Shown in pieces: positions 18,373-27,451 of a DNA stretch of 64,000 nt (position 1 is the first letter of the stretch; each line of letters begins with the position of its first letter). The notes beneath the pieces are model-generated. The model was not told the DNA's origin. It was given only the letters and a program-made list of their open reading frames with translations, and made no database searches. Source of the DNA: Neoakkermansia glycaniphila (GTDB lineage Bacteria; Verrucomicrobiota; Verrucomicrobiia; Verrucomicrobiales; Akkermansiaceae); contig NZ_LIGX01000026.1 in the NCBI RefSeq assembly GCF_001683795.1, forward strand, positions 1 through 64,000, in the 5' to 3' direction. A program made the position numbers and the translations under genes.

Positions 18373-18923
18373 CTTTTCGAAGCATGTTTCCCTGTATTCG
18401 AAGTGTTTTTCCAGCCGTATTAAACGGACATGAATTACATCATTTACCGTCTGTATTAAGCAAATTAACCATATAATAAACAATGTTTTACAGTATTATT
18501 GAGAAAAAAGGAGTGCAGACGGTTTTATGCTCTGGTCTTATTTTCAATGCAAGCGTACCCGTTATCTGCACGGAAACGAATAATTGATCCAAACGGGAAA
18601 TTGAATAGCCTTTCAAAGCATTCCTGCATCCGGAGAGGCATATCGGATGTATTGGTGTATCGGAAAATCGCCAGCGCCGCAGGCAGTGCATGCAGAAGGC
18701 ATATGCACACGGCGAACAGGATCATTCATGTACCGCGTTTCTGCAATGTATCGTTCTTTGCCGTATCGGGCAAGTCCGCAGGTATGGCGATATTCGAACA
18801 TAATGATGGAATACACCATATCCCGACAAAGGCCTATCCGTATCCTGTCAATCGTTCGGCAGGAAGAAGTTGCAGGCTCTATCCAAGCCAGCCGAATTTG
18901 GTCAAGCAGCAGTGCGTCTGCGA
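18373..18923. other. Intergenic region without a clear gene
   Basis: An open frame on the plus strand from 18499 runs into the antisense of the acyltransferase gene and shows no family feature. A plus-strand copy of CTCTGGTCTTATT occurs at 18530-18542, matching the block upstream of paralogue A but not followed by a recognisable promoter. It may be a remnant of a third copy. Nothing else was recognised. Confidence 0.4.
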
Positions 18924-19832
18924 TCAAGCCATATCATGCCGGATGATCGTGCCGGGATCGGTCATCCGGCCTCGTCCGATTTTACGGCCGGGGCAAATCA
19001 CGCTGTTCGCTCCGAGTTTGACGCCGTCGCCGACCATGGCTCCGAGTTTGTCATGTTTGGTGTCGATCAGTTCGCCATTGACCATCATCTGGTTGTTCAG
19101 TCCGTCGTGCCGGTAGTTCGAGAAGATGCATCCTGCACCGACATTGACATGCGATCCTACGATGGAATCTCCCACATAGCTGAGGTGAGCAATGTGCGTG
19201 TTGTCGTAGATGATGCTGTTTTTGACTTCGACGGCGTGGCCGATCACGCAGTTGTCGCCAACGGATGTGGCTCCGCGGATGTAGGCGTTCGGGCCGATCT
19301 TGCAGTTTTTACCGATGATGACGTCTCCTTCGATCACAGTGCCGTGGTGAATGACTGAGCCTTCTCCCAAATGAAGGCGGCCATCCACTGCAGCAAGGTG
19401 GCTGATGCTGCCGCGAACGGGTGTTTGCGGCATGTTCCGAAGGATTTCGGCATTGAGGTCCAGCATGTCCCACAGGTAGCGGATATGCTGGGCCGGAGCT
19501 TCGGTGACGATGCAATTCGGGCAGTTCATCGGATCCAGCGTATTGACCCATGCAAGTATTTCACCCTTGGGCGTTTTCAGGGCCTTGGGCCCGACGGCAT
19601 GGGCAAGCAGGTAGAGGGTCGAATACTCGGGTATGTGATCGATCGGGATACGAACGCATTGGTTGTTCGCCTCTTCGGGGTTGATGACGACGAATCCCGC
19701 CAGCTCAAGACGGGATGTGACCCATTCGCGCAAGGTCATGTTGGCAACGCGGCAATCGGACAGGGGCCGCATGAATCCGCTGATGGGAGCGCAAAGGTCC
19801 GATACGAGTGGTGGCATTAGGGTGATAGTCAT
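18924..19832 (-). CDS. Hexapeptide-repeat sugar acyltransferase, GlmU acetyltransferase-like
   Basis: The 302-residue product has an N-terminal segment (ISGFMRPLSDCRVANMTLREW) that resembles the start of sugar-1-phosphate nucleotidyltransferase-like proteins but lacks the full glycine-rich nucleotide-binding loop. The C-terminal half is a left-handed beta-helix of hexapeptide turns: VIHHGTVIEGDVIIGKNCKIG, then AYIRGATSVGDNCVIGHAVEVKNSII and VKLGANSVICPGRKIG. The turn sequence VEVKNSIIYDNTHIAHLSYVGD is very like the GlmU acetyltransferase domain, where the K-x-S and H-L-x-Y-x-G-D residues bind UDP-sugar and acetyl-CoA. A role in UDP-GlcNAc or related sugar acylation for cell-envelope synthesis is inferred. 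It diverges from ribD across the candidate origin. Confidence 0.7.
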   Translation of the reverse strand: MTITLMPPLVSDLCAPISGFMRPLSDCRVANMTLREWVTSRLELAGFVVINPEEANNQCVRIPIDHIPEYSTLYLLAHAVGPKALKTPKGEILAWVNTLDPMNCPNCIVTEAPAQHIRYLWDMLDLNAEILRNMPQTPVRGSISHLAAVDGRLHLGEGSVIHHGTVIEGDVIIGKNCKIGPNAYIRGATSVGDNCVIGHAVEVKNSIIYDNTHIAHLSYVGDSIVGSHVNVGAGCIFSNYRHDGLNNQMMVNGELIDTKHDKLGAMVGDGVKLGANSVICPGRKIGRGRMTDPGTIIRHDMA

Positions 19833-20219
19833 GGGCTTAATTCTTTTTTTGGTTCATTTCCTAGAATAGCATATTACGATAGTGTTGCGACTCTTTTTTT
19901 GCATTTTGTCTTTCTTCCTGCATTCTTTTCTGATGATAAATACCTTTTATATCTTATTAACACCGCGTTGTGGATATGTTGTGAATTTATTGTGAATGGA
20001 GTTTGAATATGTTTTATTTCGCCTTTTCCTATGTTTGTTTCACTAGTTATTCACATTTTATTTTACTTGCATGTCACTCAATTTTAAATAAAACCATCAC
20101 ATATTCACATTATTTACACAATAGAAGAAGACGGAATTTTTATATACAATATATCTATACTCTTAAATAAGCACCGTTCGGGTCTTGGCTCCGAGGCAAC
20201 CGAGTGGTATGCTTGCCCC
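19833..20219. other. oriC: Candidate chromosomal replication origin (oriC)
   Basis: This 387-base AT-rich gap between divergent genes contains a cluster of DnaA-box-like 9-mers. They are TGTGGATAT (19969), TGTGAATTT (19980), TGTGAATGG (19991), TTATTCACA (20047, a perfect TTATNCACA), ATATTCACA (20101) and TTATTTACA (20110). Very AT-rich flanks at 19920-19960 and 20120-20170 could unwind. Plus-strand composition changes from C-rich to G-rich across this point. mnmG, often near bacterial origins, is 1.3 kb away, and parS sites lie on both sides. dnaA is not in the window. TATACT at 20156-20161 may also be a -10 box for ribD, without a clear -35. Confidence 0.7.
19969..20118. promoter_or_regulatory. 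DnaA box cluster
   Basis: Six 9-mers matching TTATNCACA at 7 to 9 positions occur in 150 bases. Three read on the plus strand (20047, 20101, 20110) and three on the minus strand (19969, 19980, 19991), giving two inward-facing groups. Confidence 0.6.
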
Positions 20220-21281
20220 ATGGTTTCACCCGATCAGGATGCCGATTGGATGCGTACAGCTCTCGAGCAGGCACGGCTTGGACTTGGCGTGACGAGTCCC
20301 AATCCTCCCGTGGGAGCAGTCATTGTCCGAGATGGCCTCGTTTTGGGGCTGGGGTACCATCACAAGGCCGGAGAACCGCATGCGGAGCGTATGGCTCTTG
20401 CCGATGCACGCGAACGCGGTTACGGGGCCTTTCTGAGCGATTCGACGATCTACGTGACTTTGGAGCCATGCAGCTCGTTCGGCAGGACTCCGCCTTGTAC
20501 CGATGCGATTATTGAAGCAGGGATGAAGCGGGTGGTTTACGGAGCTTCCGATCCCGATATTCGGCACCGGGGCAGGGCGGACGGTATTTTGCGGGCTGAA
20601 GGAATCGAAGTGGCAAGCGGCGTGCTGGAAGAAGAGTGCCGGGAGATGATTCGCGGGTTTGCCATGGGAGTGAAGGAAGGAAGGCCATGGGTGATCGCCA
20701 AGGTGGCGATGACGGTGGATGGCCGCCTGACGCGGAAGAATGAACGCTGGTTGAGCGGAGAGGAGTCCTTGCGGTATGCCCACCAGTTGCGTGCGGAATG
20801 CGATGCGGTGCTTGTGGGTGGTGAGACGGTGCGATGCGACGATCCGGCATTGACGATCCGGAATCCGTTGCGGCAACCGCCGGCATGGAAGGAGCAGCCG
20901 TGGCGGGTCGTATTGACGCGTGAGAAGGATTCTTTGCCTGAGGGAAGCAGGGGCTTTACGGACGAACATGCAGACCGTACGATTGTGATGGAGAATATCT
21001 CTTCATTGAGTAAAAATGTTTTAGAAGTAATTTATAATCAATATAATACGAGTATTGTTCTTTTGGAATGCGGGGGTAGTCTACTAAGGCGTTTTCTGGA
21101 AGAAGAGCTGGTGGACGAGCTGGTTTGCGTACATACACCGTGGATTGGGGGAGGCCCGGTGCAGGCGTTTCCGGGCGATGCCTTTTTGCCTCATGAGCTC
21201 GTTTTGATGGATCGGACGTGGATTTCCTGCGGCGAAGATATGATTCTGCGCGGGAAAGTACGATCCAGAAGCGGGAATTGA
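20220..21281 (+). CDS. ribD: Bifunctional riboflavin biosynthesis deaminase/reductase
   Basis: The 353-residue enzyme carries out two successive steps of riboflavin synthesis on the pyrimidine intermediate. The N-terminal deaminase has the zinc motif HAE at 54-56 and PCSSFGRTPPC with Cys84 and Cys93. The C-terminal NADPH-dependent reductase starts near residue 155 (PWVIAKVAMTVDGRL), with GGETVRCDDPALTIR typical of the family. Length and order are normal. It is the first gene right of the candidate origin, on the leading strand. No FMN riboswitch was recognised in the upstream gap. Confidence 0.95.
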   Translation: MVSPDQDADWMRTALEQARLGLGVTSPNPPVGAVIVRDGLVLGLGYHHKAGEPHAERMALADARERGYGAFLSDSTIYVTLEPCSSFGRTPPCTDAIIEAGMKRVVYGASDPDIRHRGRADGILRAEGIEVASGVLEEECREMIRGFAMGVKEGRPWVIAKVAMTVDGRLTRKNERWLSGEESLRYAHQLRAECDAVLVGGETVRCDDPALTIRNPLRQPPAWKEQPWRVVLTREKDSLPEGSRGFTDEHADRTIVMENISSLSKNVLEVIYNQYNTSIVLLECGGSLLRRFLEEELVDELVCVHTPWIGGGPVQAFPGDAFLPHELVLMDRTWISCGEDMILRGKVRSRSGN

Positions 21282-21474
21282 ACAGTGTACCCGAAGCCTG
21301 TTTTGATTGATGGGTCCGGGATGAAAGATGAAGCTTTCTTAAGAAGGAAGAGTAGTTTTGCCCAGCCGCGTATAAAGACAAACCGAAGTGACGGCTCCGA
21401 GTGTGGGAACAGCGGTGCCAAGACGGATTTTCCGTTTGCCGGGGGGGTAGCAGCAAAGAGCCGTTTTGTCCGTT

Positions 21475-23346
21475 TTAAGCGTGTTTTCGCTTTTGGAGCC
21501 AGACGAGGAGGATGGAGATATCTGCCGGAGTCATGCCGGGGATGCGGCTGGCCTGGCCGATGGTAGCGGGACGTATTTTTTCCAGTCGCTGTACGGCTTC
21601 GGTTTTGAGGCCGTGAATGGTTTTGTAGTCGATGTTCTCCGGAATGGTTTTATGTTCAAGGCGAACGATTTTTTCGGCTTGCTTCGTTTGCCTGTCGATA
21701 TGGCCGGAGTAGGCGATTTCCGTAGCGATGTATTCCCAGTGTTCCACGTGGAACTTTTGAAGAAGTTCATCGGGAAGCTGTGTCCAGCTATTGCCCGGGC
21801 GGCGCAGCCAGAGGTCGAGTGACACGCCTTCGTGGCGGAGGCCGGAAGCTTCACGGATACCGGAGTCGATGGCTTCCTGTTTTTTCCTCACGTTTTCTCC
21901 CTGTTCACGGGAGACGAGGCCCAGTTCGGCTGCGATGGGAGTGAGGCGCAGGTCGGCATTGTCCTGCCGGAGGAGGATGCGCATTTCGGCGCGGCTGGTG
22001 AACATGCGGTAGGGTTCGTCGGTGCCCCGGGTGATGAGGTCGTCGATCATGACGCCGATGTAGGCCTGGTCGCGGCGAAGGACGAGGGGGGCGCGGCCCT
22101 GAGTTTTCAGAGCGGCGTTGGTTCCGGCAATGAGGCCTTGTGCGGCGGCTTCTTCGTAACCGGATGTGCCGTTGATCTGTCCGGCGAAGTAGAGGTTTTC
22201 CACCTGTTTGGTTTCGAGGGTTGGGTGGAGCTGAGTGGGCGGTGCATAGTCGTATTCGACGGCATAGCCGGGCCGGATGAGTTGAGCGTTTTCAAGGCCG
22301 GGAATGCTGCGGACGATTTCGCACTGAACGTGGTAGGGCAGGGAGGTGGAGACGCCGTTCAGGTAGTATTCCTGCGTGCTGCGGCCTTCGGGTTCGAGGA
22401 AGATCTGGTGCTGCTGTTTTTCGGCAAAGCGGACGATTTTGTCTTCGATGGAGGGGCAGTAGCGCGGGCCGATTCCCTCGATGATGCCTCCGTAGAGGGG
22501 GCTGTAATGGAGGTTTTCCCGTATGATGTCGTGGGTGCGCCGGTTGGTGTAGGTGATCCAGCAGGGATCCTGTACGAGGTTGAAGCCGGGATCGGCAAAG
22601 GTGTTGAGGGTGCAGTGCGGTTCGGTGTCGCGGCGGAGTTCGGTGAGGGAGCGGTTGCTGAAGAGGGGCGGCGGGGTGTCGCCGTCCTGCCGTTCGCACG
22701 CGCTGAAGTCGATGGTGTGCCTGTTGACGCGGGGCGAGGTGCCGGTTTTAAAACGTTCGAGGCGGATGCCGAGGCGGCGCAGAGTGTCCGACAGGGAGGA
22801 GGGGGCGCAACCGAGGCGGCCGCCGGGTATATGTTCCATGCCGACGTGAAGGAGGCCGCGCATGAAGGTGCCGGAGCAGAGGACAATGCTGCGGGTGCGG
22901 TATTCGAGGCCCCATGTGGTGAGGGCTCCGGTGACCCGGCCTTGCTTGTCGACGAGGATGTCGCTGATGTCGCCCTGATAGAGGCGGATGTTCGGGTCGT
23001 TTTCGATGACGTTTTTCATCCGGGCGCGGTAGGCGACTTTGTCGCACTGGGCGCGGGGTGCGCGTACGCTGGGGCCTTTGGAGGCATTGAGCATGCGGAA
23101 CTGGATGGCGGTGGCATCGGTGTTCAGGGCCATGGCGCCGCCGAGGGCATCGATTTCCCGGACGATGTGTCCTTTGGCCAATCCGCCGATGGCCGGGTTG
23201 CAGGACATTTGGCCGATGGTGTCGAGGTTCTGCGTAAGGAGGGCGACGCTGCATCCGAGGCGGGATGCGGCAAGGGCGGCTTCAATGCCTGCGTGTCCGC
23301 CGCCGATGACGAGGACGTCGAACTGCTGGGGGAGAAGGTGGGCCAT
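21475..23346 (-). CDS. mnmG: tRNA uridine-5-carboxymethylaminomethyl modification enzyme MnmG (GidA)
   Basis: The 623-residue FAD protein works with MnmE to install the cmnm5 group on U34 of certain tRNAs. The FAD-binding motif GGGHAG is at 15-20 ([18 protein letters not shown]). The family phrases [28 protein letters not shown] and YAVEYDY are present, and the C-terminal helical domain ends [14 protein letters not shown]. The start [10 protein letters not shown] was chosen because the 29 upstream residues are low complexity. It begins 1 base after the holA stop, so both form one operon. A parS-type site lies inside its coding sequence at 21740-21755. Confidence 0.96.
   Translation of the reverse strand: MAHLLPQQFDVLVIGGGHAGIEAALAASRLGCSVALLTQNLDTIGQMSCNPAIGGLAKGHIVREIDALGGAMALNTDATAIQFRMLNASKGPSVRAPRAQCDKVAYRARMKNVIENDPNIRLYQGDISDILVDKQGRVTGALTTWGLEYRTRSIVLCSGTFMRGLLHVGMEHIPGGRLGCAPSSLSDTLRRLGIRLERFKTGTSPRVNRHTIDFSACERQDGDTPPPLFSNRSLTELRRDTEPHCTLNTFADPGFNLVQDPCWITYTNRRTHDIIRENLHYSPLYGGIIEGIGPRYCPSIEDKIVRFAEKQQHQIFLEPEGRSTQEYYLNGVSTSLPYHVQCEIVRSIPGLENAQLIRPGYAVEYDYAPPTQLHPTLETKQVENLYFAGQINGTSGYEEAAAQGLIAGTNAALKTQGRAPLVLRRDQAYIGVMIDDLITRGTDEPYRMFTSRAEMRILLRQDNADLRLTPIAAELGLVSREQGENVRKKQEAIDSGIREASGLRHEGVSLDLWLRRPGNSWTQLPDELLQKFHVEHWEYIATEIAYSGHIDRQTKQAEKIVRLEHKTIPENIDYKTIHGLKTEAVQRLEKIRPATIGQASRIPGMTPADISILLVWLQKRKHA
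21740..21755. promoter_or_regulatory. parS-type ParB site inside mnmG
   Basis: TGTTCCACGTGGAACT matches the perfect palindrome at 5981 in 15 of 16 bases and is identical to the site at 5694. On the minus strand it encodes F-H-V-E-H of MnmG. It lies about 1.6 kb right of the candidate origin. Confidence 0.75.
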
Positions 23347-23347
23347 G

Positions 23348-24439
23348 TCAGGCGGTGATGGTGACGATGAGTTTGTGCAGGATGTCGCGTGCGTCGAGGC
23401 CGCTGGAGACAAGCGCCTTGTCGGCCGAGGCACAGGCGGCGATCGCCCGTTTGATTTGCGGAAGCGTTTGTTTCGTGCATTTCTGCGCGGCGAGGAAGAG
23501 GGGGTAGGTGTTCGGGGTGCCGTCCTTTTTCAGAGGTATGAGGCTTTTGGCTTCGGGAGGGAGGTTTTTGACTTTCGATTCGAAGTCGCGGTAGTTGGTG
23601 GGGGAGAGTTGGTAGTTTTCCATCAATGTTTTTGCCATCAGGCTGTTGCGGATGGTAGGGATGATGGCGGCGCGCATGATGGAGATGGCCTGTTCGCCGG
23701 AATCAAGCTGTTCGTCGATGAGGGCGATGGCCTGATGGGCATGCCGCAGTTCGAGTGCGCGCGAGATTTCGAAGATAACCCCGGAGCGGGAGACTGCGAC
23801 CATGTCCTGTACATCTTCTTCGGTGATGCGGCGGCGTTCGGCACCGAGGTAGATGTCGAGCTTGTCGAGTTCGTTGGCGATTTGGCGCGATGTTTCGTTG
23901 ACGCGGTGGATGAAGAGTTCGAGGGCCTGGGTGTCGAAGGTGAGGCCGCGGGCTTTGCCTTCGCGGGTGACGCAGGAGGCGAGTTCCGTTTCCCAGCCTT
24001 GTTTGCCGGTGTCTATTTTGGCGTATTCCTTACAGGCGGCAATTTGCGAGAGTTGTTTGAACCAGGTGCGCCGTTTGTCGATTTCCGAGGCCGAGAGGAG
24101 GAAAAAGGTGTTTGGCGGCAGGTTGCCGAGGGTTTCCACCAGTCCGGCGATGGCTTGCAGGGTTGTTTCGGCTTTGGCCTGCTGGCTGTCGCCAAAGAAG
24201 TTGGCGTTTTTCAGCCAGACGATTTTCCGGCCGGGAAAGAAGGGGAGGGTACGAAGGGCGGAGACGGTGCGAAGGCAGGTTTCTTCAACTTCCGAGACGT
24301 TGGCGCATGTGCCGTCGATGATTTCGTGGTTGTATTCGTCTGTGCCTTCGGCGAGCGAACGGTAGGTTCGAAGAGCTTCGGAGCAGACGAGGCCTTCGTC
24401 GCTGCCGTAGATGACTGTGCTTGTTGACTCTTCCCCCAT
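23348..24439 (-). CDS. holA: DNA polymerase III delta subunit
   Basis: The 363-residue protein is the clamp-loader delta subunit, which opens the beta clamp. It starts [18 protein letters not shown], the usual place for the degenerate P-loop of the family. The phrases [35 protein letters not shown], and [22 protein letters not shown] follow the HolA order. The C-terminal third ([22 protein letters not shown]) is the helical collar domain. It overlaps nothing and lies one base before mnmG, so the two are translated from one mRNA. Divergent from htrA. Confidence 0.9.
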   Translation of the reverse strand: MGEESTSTVIYGSDEGLVCSEALRTYRSLAEGTDEYNHEIIDGTCANVSEVEETCLRTVSALRTLPFFPGRKIVWLKNANFFGDSQQAKAETTLQAIAGLVETLGNLPPNTFFLLSASEIDKRRTWFKQLSQIAACKEYAKIDTGKQGWETELASCVTREGKARGLTFDTQALELFIHRVNETSRQIANELDKLDIYLGAERRRITEEDVQDMVAVSRSGVIFEISRALELRHAHQAIALIDEQLDSGEQAISIMRAAIIPTIRNSLMAKTLMENYQLSPTNYRDFESKVKNLPPEAKSLIPLKKDGTPNTYPLFLAAQKCTKQTLPQIKRAIAACASADKALVSSGLDARDILHKLIVTITA

Positions 24440-24556
24440 GTGCCTGCGCGATATTACACCAGATGGATGGAGACGAGTCAAGTCCATGTTCGGCTTGCAC
24501 GACCTGTTTCCTGCTTGTCATTTGACTATGTTTATGGTAATATACGGCGTACCCGC

Positions 24557-26020
24557 ATGGATGGTTTTTGGAAACGTTTGTTGCTTGTTGCAGGTTCGAC
24601 GGTTGTCATCGTGCTTGTAGCGGTTGTGTATTGGAGGCAGGTGGCCAAGCGGGATATTCGTGAATTCGTCGAGGCGGGCAAGTACCATCTCGAAGCGAAA
24701 TCGCGGTTGAGCCTGGATAAGGTGCCGTATCTGGCGAAGATGAGCGATGAATTGAGTACGCTTTCACAGCATATTGCAAAGTCGGTTGTTTGTATCGATA
24801 CGGCCGGAGTGCAATCCGTGCAGGATGTGTCCGAATCCGGCAATAATGTGGTGACGCAGCATGTGGCGGTGCGTGGTCTCGGATCGGGGGTGATCGTGTC
24901 GCAGGAGGGGCATATTCTGACGAATTACCATGTGGTGAAAGGAAAACAGGCGATCAGCGTGAAGCTGATGGACGGTACGGTGCTGCCCGTATTCAAGGTG
25001 GGGGAGGATCGCGTTCTGGATATTGCCGTGCTGAAGATCGATTCGCACGAGAAGTTCGATGCACTGCCGTTCGGTGTGAGCAATCATGTGAAGGCCGGGG
25101 AGATCGTGCTGGCCTGCGGCAATCCGTATGGGCTGGGGCTTTCGGTGAGCCACGGGATCGTGAGTGCACCGCAGAGGGTGTATGGCGAATCGAAGCAGGA
25201 GTGGATTCAGACGGATGCGAATATTTCTCCCGGCAATTCCGGCGGCCCTCTGGTCAATATCAAGGGAGAGATTATCGGTATCAATTCCGCTGTGGAGTCG
25301 CGCAACGGCGATTCCAATATCGGGGTGGGTTTTGCCATTCCGTCGAATGTGGCGGTGAGTGCGTTTCGCGAGATTTGCGAACGCGGTTATGTAGCGCGCG
25401 GGTATCTGGGTATTTCGTGGATTGCCAATTCGCGCGAGATGCAGGAGTTTACGGGCAATAAGGTGGAAGGCGGCGCGATCGTCAATTTCGTTCAGCCCGG
25501 TTCTCCGGCGGAAAAAGCCGGGATGAGGATCAATGACCTGGTGGTGTCGGTGAACGGAAATACGGTGATGTCCGTGCCGAGGCTGCGCAATTTGCTGGAG
25601 GGGTATCCGATCGGCCACACGGTGAAGATGGAAGTTGTGCGAGGAGGCAAGAAGCTTGCTCTGGAGATGACGGTGGACGATTTGTATATGGCCGAGCAGA
25701 AGTTTGCGGGTCAGGCCAGCAAGTATTATCCCGAGGCGATGGGGCTTTCCATGCGTGATTTGTCGAGCGAAGAACGGGCCAAGGGTATGTCCGGCGTATG
25801 GATTACGCAGGTGCAGGAGGGGACGGAAGCAGCCACGAAGTTCATGCCGGGCGATCTCGTGGTGGCTTTGAACGGGGAATCGGTGATGGAGCTTGGCGAT
25901 ATTCAGAATACGGCTGTGCTGGACGGCAGGTTTTCGCTCCGCATTCTGCGCGGTAAGGATTACTTCGATGTGAACGTGGTGATTCCTCCGGATGTGTTGA
26001 AGAGGATTCGCGGATTGTAG
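24557..26020 (+). CDS. HtrA/Deg-family serine protease with two PDZ domains
   Basis: The 487-residue protein starts with a membrane anchor or signal segment (RLLLVAGSTVVIVLVAVVY at 7-25). It has a trypsin-like domain with the triad His125 (TNYHVVKG), Asp155 (LDIAVLK) and Ser228 (GNSGGPL). Two PDZ domains follow: near 305-400 (YLGISWIAN, GSPAEKAGMRINDLVVSVNG) and near 400-485 (MGLSMRDLS, GDLVVALNGESV). Such proteases degrade or refold damaged envelope proteins. The absence of a clear signal-peptidase site favours an inner-membrane-anchored DegS-like placement, while two PDZ domains are DegP-like. Confidence 0.9.
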   Translation: MDGFWKRLLLVAGSTVVIVLVAVVYWRQVAKRDIREFVEAGKYHLEAKSRLSLDKVPYLAKMSDELSTLSQHIAKSVVCIDTAGVQSVQDVSESGNNVVTQHVAVRGLGSGVIVSQEGHILTNYHVVKGKQAISVKLMDGTVLPVFKVGEDRVLDIAVLKIDSHEKFDALPFGVSNHVKAGEIVLACGNPYGLGLSVSHGIVSAPQRVYGESKQEWIQTDANISPGNSGGPLVNIKGEIIGINSAVESRNGDSNIGVGFAIPSNVAVSAFREICERGYVARGYLGISWIANSREMQEFTGNKVEGGAIVNFVQPGSPAEKAGMRINDLVVSVNGNTVMSVPRLRNLLEGYPIGHTVKMEVVRGGKKLALEMTVDDLYMAEQKFAGQASKYYPEAMGLSMRDLSSEERAKGMSGVWITQVQEGTEAATKFMPGDLVVALNGESVMELGDIQNTAVLDGRFSLRILRGKDYFDVNVVIPPDVLKRIRGL

Positions 26021-26059
26021 GGCGGCGTTCGGTTTTTCGTGCAGCGTGGCGGTGCCGTG

Positions 26060-27142
26060 TCAATGACGTGCGGCGACGCTTTGTCCCGGGTTGAATTCCG
26101 GTAGGACGAAGGCGCTTGATGTATTCTTGGAAGCAAGAAGGTGGCTGATCATTCTCACGAGTCGACGTACGGATTTTTCCGCGTTGATTTCATAGTTGGC
26201 GATGGGGGGGTACAGGTGGGTTAGAATGGGTTCGTAGCTGAGGCTGACCAGGCTGATTTGTGCAGGGATGGATATCGCATGCGTGGCTGTCCATGAGAGG
26301 AGAGTGACGATCTGGTTGCCGCGCATGGTGACGAATGCCGTTATTTCCTTGTTTTCGGAGCAGGCGCGTTCGAGGTTTTCGAAGGTGGAGGCGATGTCCG
26401 CCGGAAAGGGGATGATGACGGGATTCCAGCCTTCGGCTTCGAAATCGAAGAAATGTTTTTTGACCAGTTGGTGGCCTCTCAGCTTTTCTTCGGGCATGCA
26501 AAGGCCGATGTTCCGGTGTCCTTTGTGCCACAAGTGGTTGGCGGCGTGGTTGGCAGTCGCTCCCCAGTTGGTGTCGAGGCAGGGCAATTTTGAAGTCGGA
26601 TAGGAGGTACCGCGCACGATGCATGGGATATGGCGTTTTTTGAACCAGTTCTGGGTTTCGCAGGAGGCGTGGTACAGGATCCAGCAGTCATGATTGTTTT
26701 TTGCTTCGAGTCTGGCCAGTCTGTTTTCAGGAGTGTTGCCGATGCTCCATGGCATTTCATGGATATGGAAGTCGAGTCCGTTTTGTTCAAAAAGGTTGCG
26801 GATGTAGTGAAGTTCCGCAAGAATGCCTTGAGGCATGCGGCCTATCGGAACGGAAGAAAGGAATCCGATGCTTGCCTGTTTTTCGGTTGGGCGTGGGGGG
26901 GCTATGGCCTCTTGCAAAGACGGAGAAAGAAGGATGCGGCGGGGAGATCGTGCAATGGGAGCAGTGATTAAGCCTTCCTGTTCGAGCTGTAAAAGAGCCG
27001 AACGAATGGTTTCGCGGCCGACATTGTAGATGGCGACCAGTTCGCGTTCGCCAGGCAATATGCCTTCAAAACGGCCTGCCCGAAAAGCTTGCCGCAGTTT
27101 TCCTGCAATAGAGATGGCGAGAGGATGTTGCCGTTGATTCAT
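26060..27142 (-). CDS. Transcriptional regulator with GntR-type HTH and LacI-type sensor domain
   Basis: The 360-residue protein has a winged helix-turn-helix of the GntR type at about 5-75 (GILPGERELVAIYNVGRETIRSALLQL). A periplasmic-binding-protein-like effector domain of the LacI type follows from residue 90 (IGFLSSVPIG, NHLWHKGHRNIGLCMPEE, ISLVSLSYEP). This combination is usual in AraR-like sugar regulators. It is transcribed divergently from the sialidase-fold gene with a 309-base gap, so control of that gene by a sugar ligand is a reasonable inference. The ligand is unknown. Confidence 0.8.
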   Translation of the reverse strand: MNQRQHPLAISIAGKLRQAFRAGRFEGILPGERELVAIYNVGRETIRSALLQLEQEGLITAPIARSPRRILLSPSLQEAIAPPRPTEKQASIGFLSSVPIGRMPQGILAELHYIRNLFEQNGLDFHIHEMPWSIGNTPENRLARLEAKNNHDCWILYHASCETQNWFKKRHIPCIVRGTSYPTSKLPCLDTNWGATANHAANHLWHKGHRNIGLCMPEEKLRGHQLVKKHFFDFEAEGWNPVIIPFPADIASTFENLERACSENKEITAFVTMRGNQIVTLLSWTATHAISIPAQISLVSLSYEPILTHLYPPIANYEINAEKSVRRLVRMISHLLASKNTSSAFVLPEFNPGQSVAARH

Positions 27143-27451
27143 TTTGCAGGATAAGTATATCAGGCAGATGCGGAGGTGGCGAGTTCTTTCGGTGGTAAAT
27201 ACGCTGTTGTATATGAATTTCTCTGGTCTTCATCTTACAATAGTGTAATACTTTTTTATTATAAAAATTATTTGTTATCAATAGTATAATAATTTTTAAT
27301 ATTGAAGTGGTCTGGTCTTTTTTATGCTATTTTCATGAAATGGATCACAAGTGATGGTTTTGCGGGCCGGATGCGTATATTTTAATGACGGCTGTATTTG
27401 CAGCGTGCAGGATGCAGACCGTGGTTTATCCAATTGTACCATTCGATTCCC
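27143..27451. other. Divergent promoter region between regulator and sialidase-fold gene
   Basis: This AT-rich gap should hold both promoters. The clearest structure is a 10-bp inverted repeat, AAAAATTATT (27263-27272) with AATAATTTTT (27288-27297), 15 bases apart, which could be an operator. The motif TCTGGTCTT occurs at about 27222 and 27308. No confident -35/-10 pair was found. Confidence 0.4.

Noticed and set aside
18499..19116. Plus-strand open frame of 205 codons
   Set aside because: It runs into the antisense of the acyltransferase gene and has no coherent protein features.
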